The notes beneath the pieces are model-generated. The model was given only the letters and a program-made list of their open reading frames with translations, did not search any database and had not been told where the DNA came from. Both the position numbers and the translations under genes were made by a program. A stretch of DNA of 64,000 nucleotides from Calycina herbarum (lineage: Eukaryota > Ascomycota > Leotiomycetes > Helotiales > Pezizellaceae), in NCBI GenBank assembly GCA_001414485.1, contig LLEY01000158.1:79239-143238 (forward strand), given 5' to 3'. The first letter of the stretch is position 1, and each line of letters begins with the position of its first letter. This document shows, piece after piece, positions 11,490 through 21,645 of the stretch.

Positions 11490-13538
11490 TTTACTAATTA
11501 GTTAACTTTAAATATCTTATCTTTAAACTTAATTACTTTTACCTTTAACTATATATACTTCTAGTTCTTATTATATAATAGATAACTATAATAATAAAAA
11601 GAGCACTTATGTTCTAATACTTATAAGAGAGAACTATAAGATATAGATCTATTAAATAACTTTTAAGCTTAAGAGTAAAGAGATCTTCTATATAATAGAG
11701 AAGACTAAATTTAACTATACGTTTATTAAGAACTCTAAAGCTATTAAAGTAAACTTAATATCTACTCTTATAATATTAGAAGCTAGTAATCTTTTAGAAT
11801 AGAGAAATAGATTATAGTATATTAAAAAGCATAAGAAGTATATTAAGAACGAAGCTAGAGTAATTAACTATATATTTAAATCCTTTAGTAAAGATAATCA
11901 AGCTCTTATAAATAAATATAATACTATAATAAAACTTTAGATAATAATTAAGATTAAATATAGTAAGATAAATAAAGCTACTACTAATATATATATAGTA
12001 AGTATTCTAAGCTTTGAATATAATACTAAACTAGGAATTAATTCCTACTAGATAAAGCTAAAGAACTATTATTAAAAATTAATTATAGCTAATCTAGTTA
12101 TAAAGAATTTATACTTAGACAAAGCACTATTTATCTTATTTACTTAAAAGATACCTGTCTAATTTAGACCCTCTATTAATATTTTAAAGTATTAATTAAT
12201 AATAACTATTAAAGAAAAACTAAAGACGTTATACGAAATTAAGAAATAAGAGAAAGAAACTAATAATAAGAGAGCTGAAGAATTAGTATATATTATATAA
12301 AGTAGTAGATATATTCTATCTTACTAATAATAATATAGTAGTTAAGATTTAAATTACTCTAAACCTTATTATAAGTATTAAGACCTTATCTATTATCTTT
12401 ATAATAAGAACTACTTTATATAGAATTATCTAAAACTATCTCTTATATATATATTTCTTAAGAAACGTAAGAAGAAGAAAGAGTACTCTACTACTAAGGT
12501 AAGTAGATTAAAGGTTAAAAAGAAACTATATAAACGTTCCTTAGCTAAGGCTAAGAGCTATACTATAAAATAAGATAAATTAGAAGACTCTAGAGATAGT
12601 AATAGTAGTAGTTATAGTACTAAAAGCGTTAAAAGCATCGCTCTCTCTATATTAAACATTAGTAAGGCTAATCCCTTCTTATAGCTAGTTAATACTAGTA
12701 TATTATCTTATATATTTAACTAATCTTCTATTTTTAAGTCTTTAAAGAAGATTAGTCCTATATAAGTAAAGGTTAGAGAAGGAGAATTAAAATATAATTA
12801 GATAAGAGATATAAAGCTAGTATATAAGAATAGTTTTTTAATAATTCTATTAAACCTTCTTTATATTCTAAATCTTAGTATTAATTTATTATTAATTTAA
12901 CAGTTATACTAGTCTATTCGTAGACTTAAGTTTATAAGCAACTATAGGAAAATATATCTAATAAATAGAGATTAGAAGCTAGTTAGCTCTAGAATATAAG
13001 ACAGTCTCTATATTATTATATATATTATAAATAGATATAAAGAAACTACTCTAATTACTAAAGAGGTAGTAGAAAGTAATTACTACTACTAATATAAGTC
13101 TAATAATAAGGCTATAATAGAAACTAATAAAGCTCGGTATCTTAGATACTACTAAAAGTTTATATATCTTAGCCTAAAGAAGATTATAAATCTATACTAT
13201 ATTACTACTTTATAAAAGAGAATTAAAATCTTAAAAGACTTAAATATCTATAAAGTATATATACTTACTAAGCTCTAAAATAAGTTTCTAAAAGAGTTAG
13301 CTAAATAAGTAGAGACAATTTTAGACTAAATCTAATTTAACGTTACTAGCTCTTTTCTAACTATAATTTAAGGTAATTAATAGATCTTAATAATTATTAA
13401 TATATTCTCTTAATAGAACTAGGCTTTCTTACTTAAGATAAAGAATAAGGTATATAAAACACTTCTATAATAGAAAAACTATATTAAGAACTAAACTAAA
13501 AAGAAGATTAAGAGTACTTAAACTAATAATATACTAAC
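11490..13538 (+). mobile_element. Copia-type retrotransposon relic (gag, protease, GAG-pre-integrase, integrase start)
   Basis: The + frame from about 11575 gives a Copia gag start (L-T-R-E-N-Y-K-I-W) and a long gag body. A possible zinc-knuckle remnant lies near 12365-12430, and a protease-like stretch near 12680-12760. A segment follows with the L-L-Y-I-L-N-L-S-I-N-L-L pattern seen before GAG-pre-integrase domains. 13130-13270 corresponds to the GAG-pre-integrase zinc region (Y-L-R-Y-Y; K-V-Y-I-L-T-K). The integrase core begins near 13330 and is cut off at about 13538, where its T-D-N-G-type block (now T-N-N) meets the GCGAACCGG repeat. RT and RNase H are absent. TAA/TAG codons are everywhere; no LTR was identified. 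Confidence 0.75.
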
Positions 13539-13539
13539 G

Positions 13540-13640
13540 TGTATATATAGCGAACCGGCTAAACAAGCGAACTAGCTAACTGAAAACATATCTAAAATCG
13601 CGATTTTAATATTTTAATATCTTTATAAATTATTAATTCT
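13540..13640 (+). repeat. Second copy of the GCGAACCGGCTAA terminal repeat
   Basis: The sequence is nearly identical to 6700-6795: TATATAGCGAACCGGCTAAA, a second GCGAACTAGCTAAC, then ATCGCGATTTTAATATTTTAATATC. It ends in the same ATAAATTATTAATT, after which the similarity stops. It marks an insertion or recombination point in the integrase region of the Copia relic. Confidence 0.6.
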
Positions 13641-14850
13641 ATAGATTCTATAGTAAGTAATTCCTTTCTTTTTTTAAAGCATTTACTAATAATTAATAGA
13701 GAAGTAGACTTAAGTAAACAGTCTTAGTCTTTCTTCTTTAAAGCTTATATATTAAGTATTATCTTCTACCGTTGCCTCTTTTATAATTGTCTTATCTCTA
13801 TTTATAAATTATTTAATATTCCTTTCTTTAAAATACCTTTAGATATACTGGTTTATTAGAACTCTACTAACCTTTTTCTTAAGTACTTCTTTTAACTTAA
13901 AGAACCTATTTAGGCTATATATATAACCTAGAAGTTTAATCTATTAGTTAAGTATTACTATCTCTTAGAAGATAACTAGAGTACTAGTAAACAGATAAAG
14001 GAACTATTCTTAATCTTTAAGAAGCTAACTATTACTCTTTAAGCTAATAAATATTCTACTCTTTATTAAATAGTTCTATACTTTATATCCTTATAATTAT
14101 AGCTTTATATAATAAAGTAGACCTATTCTACGAAGGTTATAAAGCTTGCTACTACTATTATATATATTAAGATTAGTAAATATTATTAGCTTACTTTAAC
14201 GAATACTACTACTTCTATAGCTATAGTTCTTAATTCTTAGTAGAAGTTATACTATTTTTAAAAGGTATTAGTAAACAAGAGTAGTATATAAAGTAATATA
14301 TATAAGAAGGTTAAGTAAGACGTTTATACTATTTATAATAAATATAAGACTTAAGAGATATAAGTTAAATTATAATAGCGAGATTAAGAGATAGAAGTCT
14401 AGTTACTTAATTTTATTAAAAGAGAGATAATATCTAAAGAGGCTTAGAGAGATCCTTTTTTTAACTTTGAAGATAATTATATATATATAATTAAGAATAA
14501 GCTTAAAGTATATTTTAAGAAAGAATATTAACTAAATATAGAGAATTATAAATAAGTTATAAAATACTAGCTTAGAAAGTAGTATAATTACTCTATTCTT
14601 TTTAAGATAGTAAGAGATTATCTTATAATTCTAGTAATATCTACTTCTTTAAAGTATATCTTTTCTAATAGAGAACGAATTATTACTAAGGATTATAGTA
14701 GGATTAGGAGAGAGAAGCTAAGATAGGTTATATGCCTTTGTAATTAGAGTATAATTATAGAGAAGAAGTTAATAGAACTTATAAATAAATAAATTAAGAC
14801 TCTTATTAGAATAGAGAAGTCTTTAGAAGTAGATAGCTAAGATAGATAAG
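13641..14850 (+). pseudogene. hAT-family transposase relic
   Basis: Near 14590-14740 a + frame gives the hAT C-terminal dimerisation pattern. A Y-W/Y..Y-N-Y-S-I-L-F-K-I-V-R-D-Y-L block is followed by the segment that in the family reads P-A-T-S-A-x-S-E-R-V-F-S (here S-T-S-L-K-Y-I-F-S-N). R-I-I-T-K-D and an R-x-x-L-type block come next. Upstream to about 13750 the frame is too eroded to name motifs. No terminal repeats or 8-bp duplication were identified. Class rests on this one conserved block, so confidence is moderate. 14850-15000 is AT-rich filler leading to the composition boundary. Confidence 0.6.
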
Positions 14851-15091
14851 GCTTAGTTTAGTTAATAAAACACTTACTTTAATACCTACTTTTCTATCTA
14901 CTTTTAGACCTACTTTAATATTTAATATTAACCTACTTTTACATCTACTTTCACTTCTTCTTATATAATTCTAGGACTTCTATTAGCTACACGTGACTCT
15001 AGAAACCATGGTATACTAGTAGAACTTTAGTCTAGAGACTAGTTCTATTTTAACTACCCTCTAGAATTAATCTTTCTACTCTAGAACTATA

Positions 15092-15573
15092 GAACTAATT
15101 CCCGAGGGGTTCCCGGTGCCGAACGTTGTGTGAGACGGACAAGTAAGAGCACCGACGCGATATCTGGCAAACAATCTATTTCAACATGGGGTTCCAGTGG
15201 AAGGCACATGGCGGTATAGAATCGCATATCGCCTCTCGTTTATTGATGAGAAGGTAGCACCCATGAGTTTTAAAGTCGCCTATGCCATGGGTAAGCCATT
15301 CTGGAAGTATGTCCTCAATTTCTCTCTTTTCTTACAGCGCTCAAACTAACGCACTTAGCTACTCCATTACCCATAAGCCCACCGCACCAGAGGAAGCTCT
15401 TATGGATTCGTGATCTTGTCGCTCTTGTGGGTGATGAGCAAGAATATGTTTATGGCACCACGAAAATTGATAATTACCAAGTTGCAAGTGGAACTGGTGA
15501 GGGTGGAATTCGTATACTGAGAGACGAAAGGTGGGGCGAGTTGTTGGAATTGGCCGACGTCTTCTCTGGATGA
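15092..15573 (+). pseudogene. C-terminal fragment of a type B carboxylesterase, broken
   Basis: A frame from 15092 reads into R-A-P-T-R-Y-L-A, then W-R-Y-R-I-A-Y-R and a D-E-K-V-A-P-M-S-F-K-V block. A good intron follows at 15307-15358: donor GTATGT, branch CTAAC, acceptor CTTAG, 52 nt. Splicing gives P-F-W-N-Y-S-I, then A-L-M-D-S and a TGA. One frame over, W-I-R-D-L-V-A-L and Y-G-T-T and D-E-R-W-G-E-L continue to a stop at 15571. The order fits the end of fungal type B carboxylesterases as I remember the family (hydrolysis of carboxylic esters). Defects: TGA at 15131-15133, V-A-Y-A-M where a His (probably the catalytic one) is expected, and a frameshift near 15401-15408. The 5' part of the gene is gone; the RIP-mutated zone begins just upstream. 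Family name is by recall, not search. Confidence 0.55.
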
Positions 15574-15862
15574 ATTGGGAACGGAGTCTCTCGAAGCACA
15601 CCTAGGAACGAATCGATCGCATTATGGAGTAGACAAAATGTCAGAATTATTATCAACTCCAATATAGCCAGCAGAAGTAAAATCGCTTTCAATGGCCCCC
15701 AGTAAAAGGCGGGGATTATACGCGTCCTTTCTATTGGCTAAAATTTCCGACCCTGTCCTCAGTGCTGTGCCTCCCATTCTTGAGGTGTCATGGCATCGTA
15801 TCCCCAACAACATCACAACTTCACAACTTCACAACAACTCTTTCAAAACGTGATGAACGAAG
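15574..15862 (+). promoter_or_regulatory. Intergenic region upstream of the HET gene
   Basis: 289 bp between the esterase relic and the HET start. 15811-15838 is a short run of repeated CACAACTT units (pyrimidine/purine-biased leader of the kind common before fungal starts). No clear TATA box was seen. An out-of-frame ATG at about 15853 precedes the chosen start by 10 nt and would only open a short frame. Confidence 0.35.
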
Positions 15863-17941
15863 ATGGAATGCGCACTCTGCAACCAGTTTCAGGGAACATG
15901 GGAAATCGAGAGCATGGCGGAAGCAAATGACCGTATAAAACGTGGACAGGACGGAAACCGAAGTCACATCGTCCCCAAATTCACATGGGAAGAGCTCGAT
16001 ACTTCAGCACAGTCATGCTATTGTTGCAGAATCATCCAATCTGGATGTCGTGAGTGTTTTGACCAGCATGAGATCAAAGAATCAGAGATTCTACACGCAA
16101 GCCTCCGGTTCTTCTACCCACCTTGGATTGAACTCGCTGAAGAAGCGGACTCGACCAAAATCTTGACATTTCTGTTGAGAAATGGACGGCGTTTCGAGGT
16201 TGAGATATTTGCTACAGATAGCGAGGAATCTGCTATTCCGGATTCATGGGATTACGTTGCCGTTTCCAACAGGACTTCGCCAGGAACCGATTCTGCAATG
16301 GCCCTAGTCACGATTAAAGGATGGATTTCCGGATGCATAACAACCCACCACGATAGCTTCTGTAATTCCGAGGAACTGCCAAAACTTCCCACACGGGTGG
16401 TTGACGTTGGCCTTGAGGATGGAGTTGTGAACCTGGTGGAAACAAAAGGCTCGAGAGGAAAATATATTTGCCTCAGCCACTGCTGGGGTCACACTCAAAT
16501 TATCACCACCACTAAGTCGACATATGACGATCGCAAAATCGGTATTGCTTGGGAAGAATTATCTAAGACATTTCGCGATTCGATTTCCCTCACTCGGACA
16601 CTTGGCTTCAATTATATATGGATAGACTCTCTTTGTATCATCCAAGATGATACCAGAGATTGGGAGATTGAGTCAGCTAAAATGGCGTCTGTGTATAGCC
16701 AAGGCTTTTTAACAATTGCAGCAACGCATTCTGCCAATGGGGTTGGTGGTCTTTTCTCGCCTACGCCAGACTGCAGGGTCTTTGGCAAGACACCAGATGG
16801 GGAAGAATACGGTCTTTACTTCAGAGAACGAATCGACCATCATATCGAAGCTACTTCCTCGACGGAGTTCCTTGAATCTGATGGGTCTACATTTTTTGTG
16901 GAGGGCAACCCTACCACGATGTACTCTCCTCTCCTAACTCGGGCATGGGTTTATCAAGAACGTATGCTCTCAACTCGTACTCTTCACTTTGGTCGCTACG
17001 AGATGTTCTTCGAGTGCAAATCAGGGATCCGTTGTGAATGTCACTCCATCCGATTTCAAGGCTCTGACTTCGAGAGTTTAGTACCTTTGATCAAGGTTGA
17101 GTACGCAGAGGCACTGGAAAATTACCGAGATGGCCAAGAAGAATACACCGACGCGATAAGATACCATGGTGCACGAATGTGGCGTACCATGGTTTGTTCC
17201 TATACAGCACTTTCCCTTACAAAGTCCAAAGATCGGCTGATTGCTATCAGCGGTTTGGCCAAACAATTGGCTTCTGGAAGAAAATCAAGGTATCTAGCTG
17301 GAATTTGGGAAGAAACCCTTAACGATGACCTGCTTTGGGTGATTTATACGACATCTAAAGACAAGAAGCCCAGACCATACCCCTATAACGCTCCGACATG
17401 GTCCTGGGCTAGTGTTGAAACTTGGACTTCGTACTGGGACGAGATTCTCTTCACAGAAGTGGAGGGAGGAGATTTCGAAGAACAACTACCCCATGAACAC
17501 TTTAGTAAGATAGAAAAGTGTGAAGTCAGTTGGTCGGCAATTGGTGAATTTGGATCCATCTCTCATGGATTGCTCACGATATCTGGACTAGTAAAGAGGG
17601 GCATACTAGAACGCGAAATTGAGCTGAAAGAACGAATACAGAACGTTGTTCACTACGTATCTTTCCCGAGGATGAGACTGGCGATGAAAACGGACTACCT
17701 CCTGGACTACGAGGGCCCAAGCCAAACCAAGCCTTTGACTCCCGTCATCTGCCTTCGAATGAGTCTCATTCAGCAAGGTAAAAGAGAAATATTGATTTCA
17801 CTTGTTCTTAAAGAATCCCCGGAATTTCCTGAGTATTTTGAACGTATAGGTACTTTGATAATATCTGGTAATATTGGGTCTGTCGATCAAAAGGGGGAAC
17901 TTTTCGAGACCGCAGAGTTGATGACCCTTGTCGTCATTTGA
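15863..17941 (+). CDS. HET-domain protein (heterokaryon incompatibility type), 692 aa, intact
   Basis: Single uninterrupted frame. HET-domain proteins act in fungal non-self recognition and can trigger regulated cell death; the effector domain is probably related to TIR domains. Here the HET domain starts at Y-I-C-L-S-H-C-W-G (residues 201-209), continues with W-I-D-S-L-C-I-I-Q-D-D (253-263) and ends with R-A-W-V-Y-Q-E-R (360-367), all canonical blocks. A later T-W-S-W-A-S (512-517) is also usual in the family. The N-terminus has a cysteine cluster (C3, C6, C52, C54, C55, C62, C65) that could bind metal. No membrane segment or second known domain is visible. The start is the ATG with A at -3, and no in-frame ATG lies upstream. 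Base use is normal, with no RIP-type stops, although it lies less than 1 kb from the mutated zone. No partner gene next to it was recognised, so its specificity is unknown. Confidence 0.92.
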   Translation: MECALCNQFQGTWEIESMAEANDRIKRGQDGNRSHIVPKFTWEELDTSAQSCYCCRIIQSGCRECFDQHEIKESEILHASLRFFYPPWIELAEEADSTKILTFLLRNGRRFEVEIFATDSEESAIPDSWDYVAVSNRTSPGTDSAMALVTIKGWISGCITTHHDSFCNSEELPKLPTRVVDVGLEDGVVNLVETKGSRGKYICLSHCWGHTQIITTTKSTYDDRKIGIAWEELSKTFRDSISLTRTLGFNYIWIDSLCIIQDDTRDWEIESAKMASVYSQGFLTIAATHSANGVGGLFSPTPDCRVFGKTPDGEEYGLYFRERIDHHIEATSSTEFLESDGSTFFVEGNPTTMYSPLLTRAWVYQERMLSTRTLHFGRYEMFFECKSGIRCECHSIRFQGSDFESLVPLIKVEYAEALENYRDGQEEYTDAIRYHGARMWRTMVCSYTALSLTKSKDRLIAISGLAKQLASGRKSRYLAGIWEETLNDDLLWVIYTTSKDKKPRPYPYNAPTWSWASVETWTSYWDEILFTEVEGGDFEEQLPHEHFSKIEKCEVSWSAIGEFGSISHGLLTISGLVKRGILEREIELKERIQNVVHYVSFPRMRLAMKTDYLLDYEGPSQTKPLTPVICLRMSLIQQGKREILISLVLKESPEFPEYFERIGTLIISGNIGSVDQKGELFETAELMTLVVI

Positions 17942-18281
17942 GCAGCTCTTTGACAGCCAGCAAATATGCGATTTCCTTTCACAGATCAGGAGCGAATCTC
18001 ATATACGAGAATTTCCTTTTACGGACATGAGTTGGATCTCACGTGCACATCTTATAAATCTTTCGGTCTTCGAGCGACTTTTAACTCCGATGATTACCGA
18101 TCTAGATCATCCATAAGAATATTCTGCTTGACTTCTCTGTATTTAATTAGACTTATATCTCACCAGATTTCTCATATTTCTGTCTTCCATATCTAAAAAA
18201 ACATATACACACATGTAAGTGCACATGGAAGACTGGACTGGACCGCTTCAACTCTAACTTCGCTAGCTAGTCATCATCACC
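17942..18281. other. Intergenic: HET 3' region and promoter of the next gene
   Basis: 340 bp with no coding signal. 18120-18210 is A/T-rich with TATTTAATTAG and runs of A that could serve 3'-end formation for the HET gene or the core promoter of the next. CACC directly precedes the next ATG. Confidence 0.3.
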
Positions 18282-18683
18282 ATGCCAGCCTTGAACAAAC
18301 CACGCAAAGCAATCCTCGTCCTCGGCATAAGCAAACATCTTTCAGGTGTGCCTATTGCCAAAGTAATCGCAACAGATTGGGCCAAGGAGAAGGGGAATGG
18401 CATCCGGGACTCGTTCGAAAATGTCGGATTCGACCCAGATCCCAACAATGTTACGAGTACGCTTGCAACTCTGAAAGAAATCTTGGAGGGGAGAAATTGG
18501 GATGGGGTGATCCTCGGGTGGTGTGTGAGGGGACATGTGGAATTTACCGACTTTTTTGAGGATTTGGTGAGATTGGTTGTGAATTCGGGGCAAAAGAATC
18601 TTATGTTTAGTACGGGGCAGGATAATTTGGTTGAGACGGTTGTGAGGAACTATCCTCGAGATGTGAGCAAATCTTTGGAGTAG
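18282..18683 (+). CDS. Small conserved-looking protein of unknown function, 133 aa
   Basis: The frame starts in a strong context (CACCATGCC) and ends in TAG. I cannot assign a named family. The protein begins with a hydrophobic strand (A-I-L-V-L-G-I-S, residues 10-17) and has D-P-D-P at 51-54. A second strand follows (W-D-G-V-I-L-G-W-C-V-R-G-H, 73-85), then an amphipathic helix and L-M-F-S-T-G (107-112). This alternation suggests a compact alpha/beta (Rossmann-like) fold, which is inference only. It resembles small hypothetical proteins found widely in ascomycetes, from memory. There is no signal peptide, no membrane segment and no intron. Codon use is like the HET gene. It lies 340 bp downstream of HET on the same strand with its own leader. 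Confidence 0.7.
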   Translation: MPALNKPRKAILVLGISKHLSGVPIAKVIATDWAKEKGNGIRDSFENVGFDPDPNNVTSTLATLKEILEGRNWDGVILGWCVRGHVEFTDFFEDLVRLVVNSGQKNLMFSTGQDNLVETVVRNYPRDVSKSLE

Positions 18684-19186
18684 AAACTGGGCAAGGATAT
18701 TGGGGGCGAGTAGCTGAGAATCTTCTTAACTTCTTACACCTCGCTCCCGTAAGACACAAAATAAAGTAAGTAACATTTTCCCGTCGGAGTTTCTAAAACC
18801 AACAATTCTGCAGTCGCACCATAGCGACCCAGATCACGTCAATCACTATTGAGGTGACATCTATTAGTAGAGATGTGAGAAGAATCTGCCTCCGTGATTA
18901 GAGCACCGCGAAACACTTCAAAGACAAGGGCCATTTACATGGAAACGCCGCCTATATTCAAGGCTACGCCGTAAAGTGTACTGTTTCGCTCTCCGATCTT
19001 CTAAGAATGTAAAAGGAATCACAATAGTGTAGATCAAATAGCTGAACCTTAGTATTCTGAATAACATTCGAACTATCAAAGGCATCTTTCAGCAAACTAC
19101 TCAAAGACTTAAACCAAATTCAATATTGTTTGAAGCAGCAACGCCCTTCGTAAGAGGTAACTCCTACAGAGGTGCCACGGCACAAA
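18684..19186. other. Intergenic, no gene seen
   Basis: 503 bp of normal base composition between two convergent genes. No frame longer than a few tens of codons looks coding on either strand. It presumably holds the 3' ends of both neighbours. Confidence 0.4.
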
Positions 19187-20580
19187 TCATAAACCTTCCG
19201 CTATACTGCTTAGCGATAAAAGAAGTTTCAAGTCTTCTCCTCGTCGAAGGCCAATCATCATCTGGAGTTTACCGGCATTCCTAAGTTCTCCACAACGGCG
19301 GAGATCGAATTGCTCGGTTTTCTCTACATACAGGAACGGCAGCTCATCTTTCTTTTCTTTAGGAGTCGGTTCGGGTAATCCGGGCGTGATAAAAGCACAC
19401 GTGGGTGCCTGTGACGAGGGTGGAGTATGAACTAAGACCTGTTAGACAATGTACCAGAATACAAACGACAATAGTCTTACTGAATATCTCCTGAGGACGT
19501 ATCATCTGAGTGAGAGGAAGCATCACCCAAGACACAGATTTTGGATATCAAGAGTTCCATTATGACCTGTGCGTGAACTTGGAACTTGTGGATTGGAATA
19601 ACTGTCCCGGTTGAGAGATCCTCTTCCGCAAACAAATTCTTACTCTCGTCTGGGTCACATACGGTATCAAACAGCAATCTGGACTCAACAAGATATGGTG
19701 GGTCGTCCCCTGTCTTGCCTTCTTCCCACACACACCAACACGATCCGCCATCATTGATGACTGTTATTAGAATATTCCCAAGTGTTATTCGGTAGACGCT
19801 GGGCGATATCTTGAAAATCAGTTCAAAATCACCGATATCTCCTGCTCCAAACTGCTTTCCAAGAGCAAAATCCATGGATAGTGACTTGAACCCGGCCAGG
19901 AGTTGTTGGGAAGTGGGTTCTCGTAAACCCGCTGCGATCGTATGGCTGAGATCAAAACTCTGACATGTGCTATTTACCGATGGCGTGTAGCTTTTATGGT
20001 TTTCTCCGTTTGGAGTCTTGAAAGGGGTATTTCCTGGCGTGTTCCCTGGCGTCTTTCTGGGACTGGCCTCCGGGGTCTGGAACGTGTAGGATTTTGAGAC
20101 TTGGGTTTGTCTACGCTCTCTATTAAGAGCAAGAGAACCGAATCGATCTTCCAAGCTCTTGGTGTCATCGTCCTTGGCAGCAACTTGGTCCTCTTTATCC
20201 AGCTCCACTTGGCTTTTGACTCTGAATTTTCTTGTCAATTCTGATAGCGGCTTCAGAAAGCTCTCAAGTTTGCCAAATTTTGCGGGATGGGTTGATTGCA
20301 GAACTTTGAAATTCCATGTACCATCGAATAACGGGCCGAGTCATTTGTCGATATCTGCATCCGCTAGTATTTCCTCTGCCTTTTCGTCAGGGAGGGAATC
20401 ATCTTTCTCCCACTTCCATTCCGTCAGAACCATGCGAAAAAGCTCAACCTCTTTGGACGTGAGCCGGCTCCCGCACATTTTCATATCAGATTCAATGCTC
20501 ACTTGGACCTCGCCCAGTGTGTTTGGATCTGGAAACTTGTGGCGGAAGTCATCCTCGCTGTTTGGTATTTGGAACGACAT
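19187..20580 (-). pseudogene. Unknown fungal protein gene interrupted by one in-frame TGA and a broken splice junction
   Basis: From ATG at 20580 the frame runs 79 codons to TGA (20343-20341), then continues in the same frame for 287 sense codons to TAA (19479-19477). Codon use is coding-like on both sides, so this was one protein. No GT donor precedes the TGA closely enough for an intron to remove it. The first part is acidic (S-E-D-D near the start). The middle is Ser/Thr/Pro-rich with a T-P-G-N-T-P-G-N-T-P repeat. The C-terminal 120 residues look globular, with C-W-C-V-W. Right at the end, GTAAGA (19480-19475) and CTAACAG (19445-19439) frame a 42-nt intron. The next open stretch (19438-19190, 83 codons ending TGA) is coding-like but out of phase by one base. 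A single lost G at the donor would explain it. Function unknown; a nonsense allele, stop readthrough or assembly error are alternatives. Confidence 0.55.
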
Positions 20581-21322
20581 GCTGGTGGTCGTAAATTTCT
20601 TTTGTGTTGCAGTGGGGGTTTGTGTAAATCGCAAGGGATTGTATCGTATTTCAACGTGAAATGGCTGACGTGACTGGAACTTGCATGAGCGAGAGTAAAG
20701 AGAAGGGTTGAAGGCTACTCACATGGTAGATACTTCTTCTTGTATGTTGCGAGGATGAGAGCGACGGCTGGTGATGGGGGAGTTTGATTATTGAGGAGAC
20801 CAGAAGGTGACGATTCAGACGGGTGTGGATGTGTGATAGAGGAGTTGGTGATGGGGGATAAGGTGACTACTTGGGGGATATTGGAAGGGCGAAGATGAAG
20901 GGGCAGTGGTATTGGTGGTGCTGAGCGAAGTTTGTAATGCTGGGGAAAAAATAGTATTCGAACCTGGAAGGTTTTGAAGCTGGAGAGTTTCGCGTTGAAA
21001 TGTTCAGTAGAAGTGTGAAGTTGGAATTTGAGTGCCTTACGTAGGTAGAAAAAGCAAACATTTCATAAGCTGTTTTTTGTGCAAACAGCAGAGACACTCC
21101 ATGAACACAACCATTTGCCAAATTGAATTGATTCCATTCAATCAGGCAAGAGGCTTGTCAAGCTCAGTTGATCAGGGTCTATGCAGCTTGCCGACCAGGC
21201 TTTCCCCTCAGCTCAACAACCCTTTCGTACCTCAATACTCACATAAAACACCAAACTCAGCGTGACAACAATTACAATACTCTGCAGAAATATTACCCCT
21301 CAAATCTCCTCTTCGCACTCTT
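20581..21322. other. Intergenic upstream of the minus-strand gene
   Basis: No convincing gene. On the minus strand a GTGAGT donor-like site at about 20721-20716, after CTACCAT, could belong to a 5' untranslated intron of the downstream gene. Its first in-frame Met would otherwise be at 20580 (ATG followed by TCG). The stretch is rich in GGTG/GATG on the + strand (20740-20900). Confidence 0.25.
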
Positions 21323-21645
21323 TCAAAATCCAGTGACATCAGAGGTCAGACTACACTGGGTCTTCCAATTGAACAACGTCAAAATGGACCTGATTATAGT
21401 ATTTGATACCAGGCTATTAGAGAATGATATCGCTAACCTATAGATGCTATAGGGAATCGACACACCAGCCAAAAATGAAAGAAATCCAGTATAAAAAAAA
21501 TCACAAGTCTGGTAACCCAGCTTGTCCGCGAAACAGAGAACACCAAAAGAAATAATCAGCGAACCCCCGATGTAGACTCGACAAGTAATAGGATGCTTTG
21601 GACCTTGCCATGACCCTAACACATGTCCGCCAGTATAAAATATGG
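21323..21645 (-). other. Possible membrane-protein exon or relic
   Basis: An open frame of about 100 codons on the minus strand has two hydrophobic stretches. One contains V-Y-I-G-G-S-L-I-I-S-F-G-V-L; the other F-L-S-F-L-A-G-V-S-I-P-Y. Either could span a membrane. There is no in-frame ATG start and no strong splice sites were fixed, so it may be a fragment or chance. Function unknown. Confidence 0.25.

Noticed and set aside
7205..13660. Shared TTCTATAGATTCTATAGTA at about 7205 and 13638
   Set aside because: Low-complexity AT-rich word without extended similarity; probably chance.
15291..15337. Alternative 47-nt intron (GTAAGC to TTACAG) in the esterase relic
   Set aside because: It gives an open frame but removes the P-F-W segment conserved in the family; the 15307-15358 intron has a perfect CTAAC and keeps P-F-W-N-Y-S.
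15359..15816. Minus-strand open frames over the esterase relic and HET leader
   Set aside because: Codon use favours the + strand, where a spliced protein-like frame exists.
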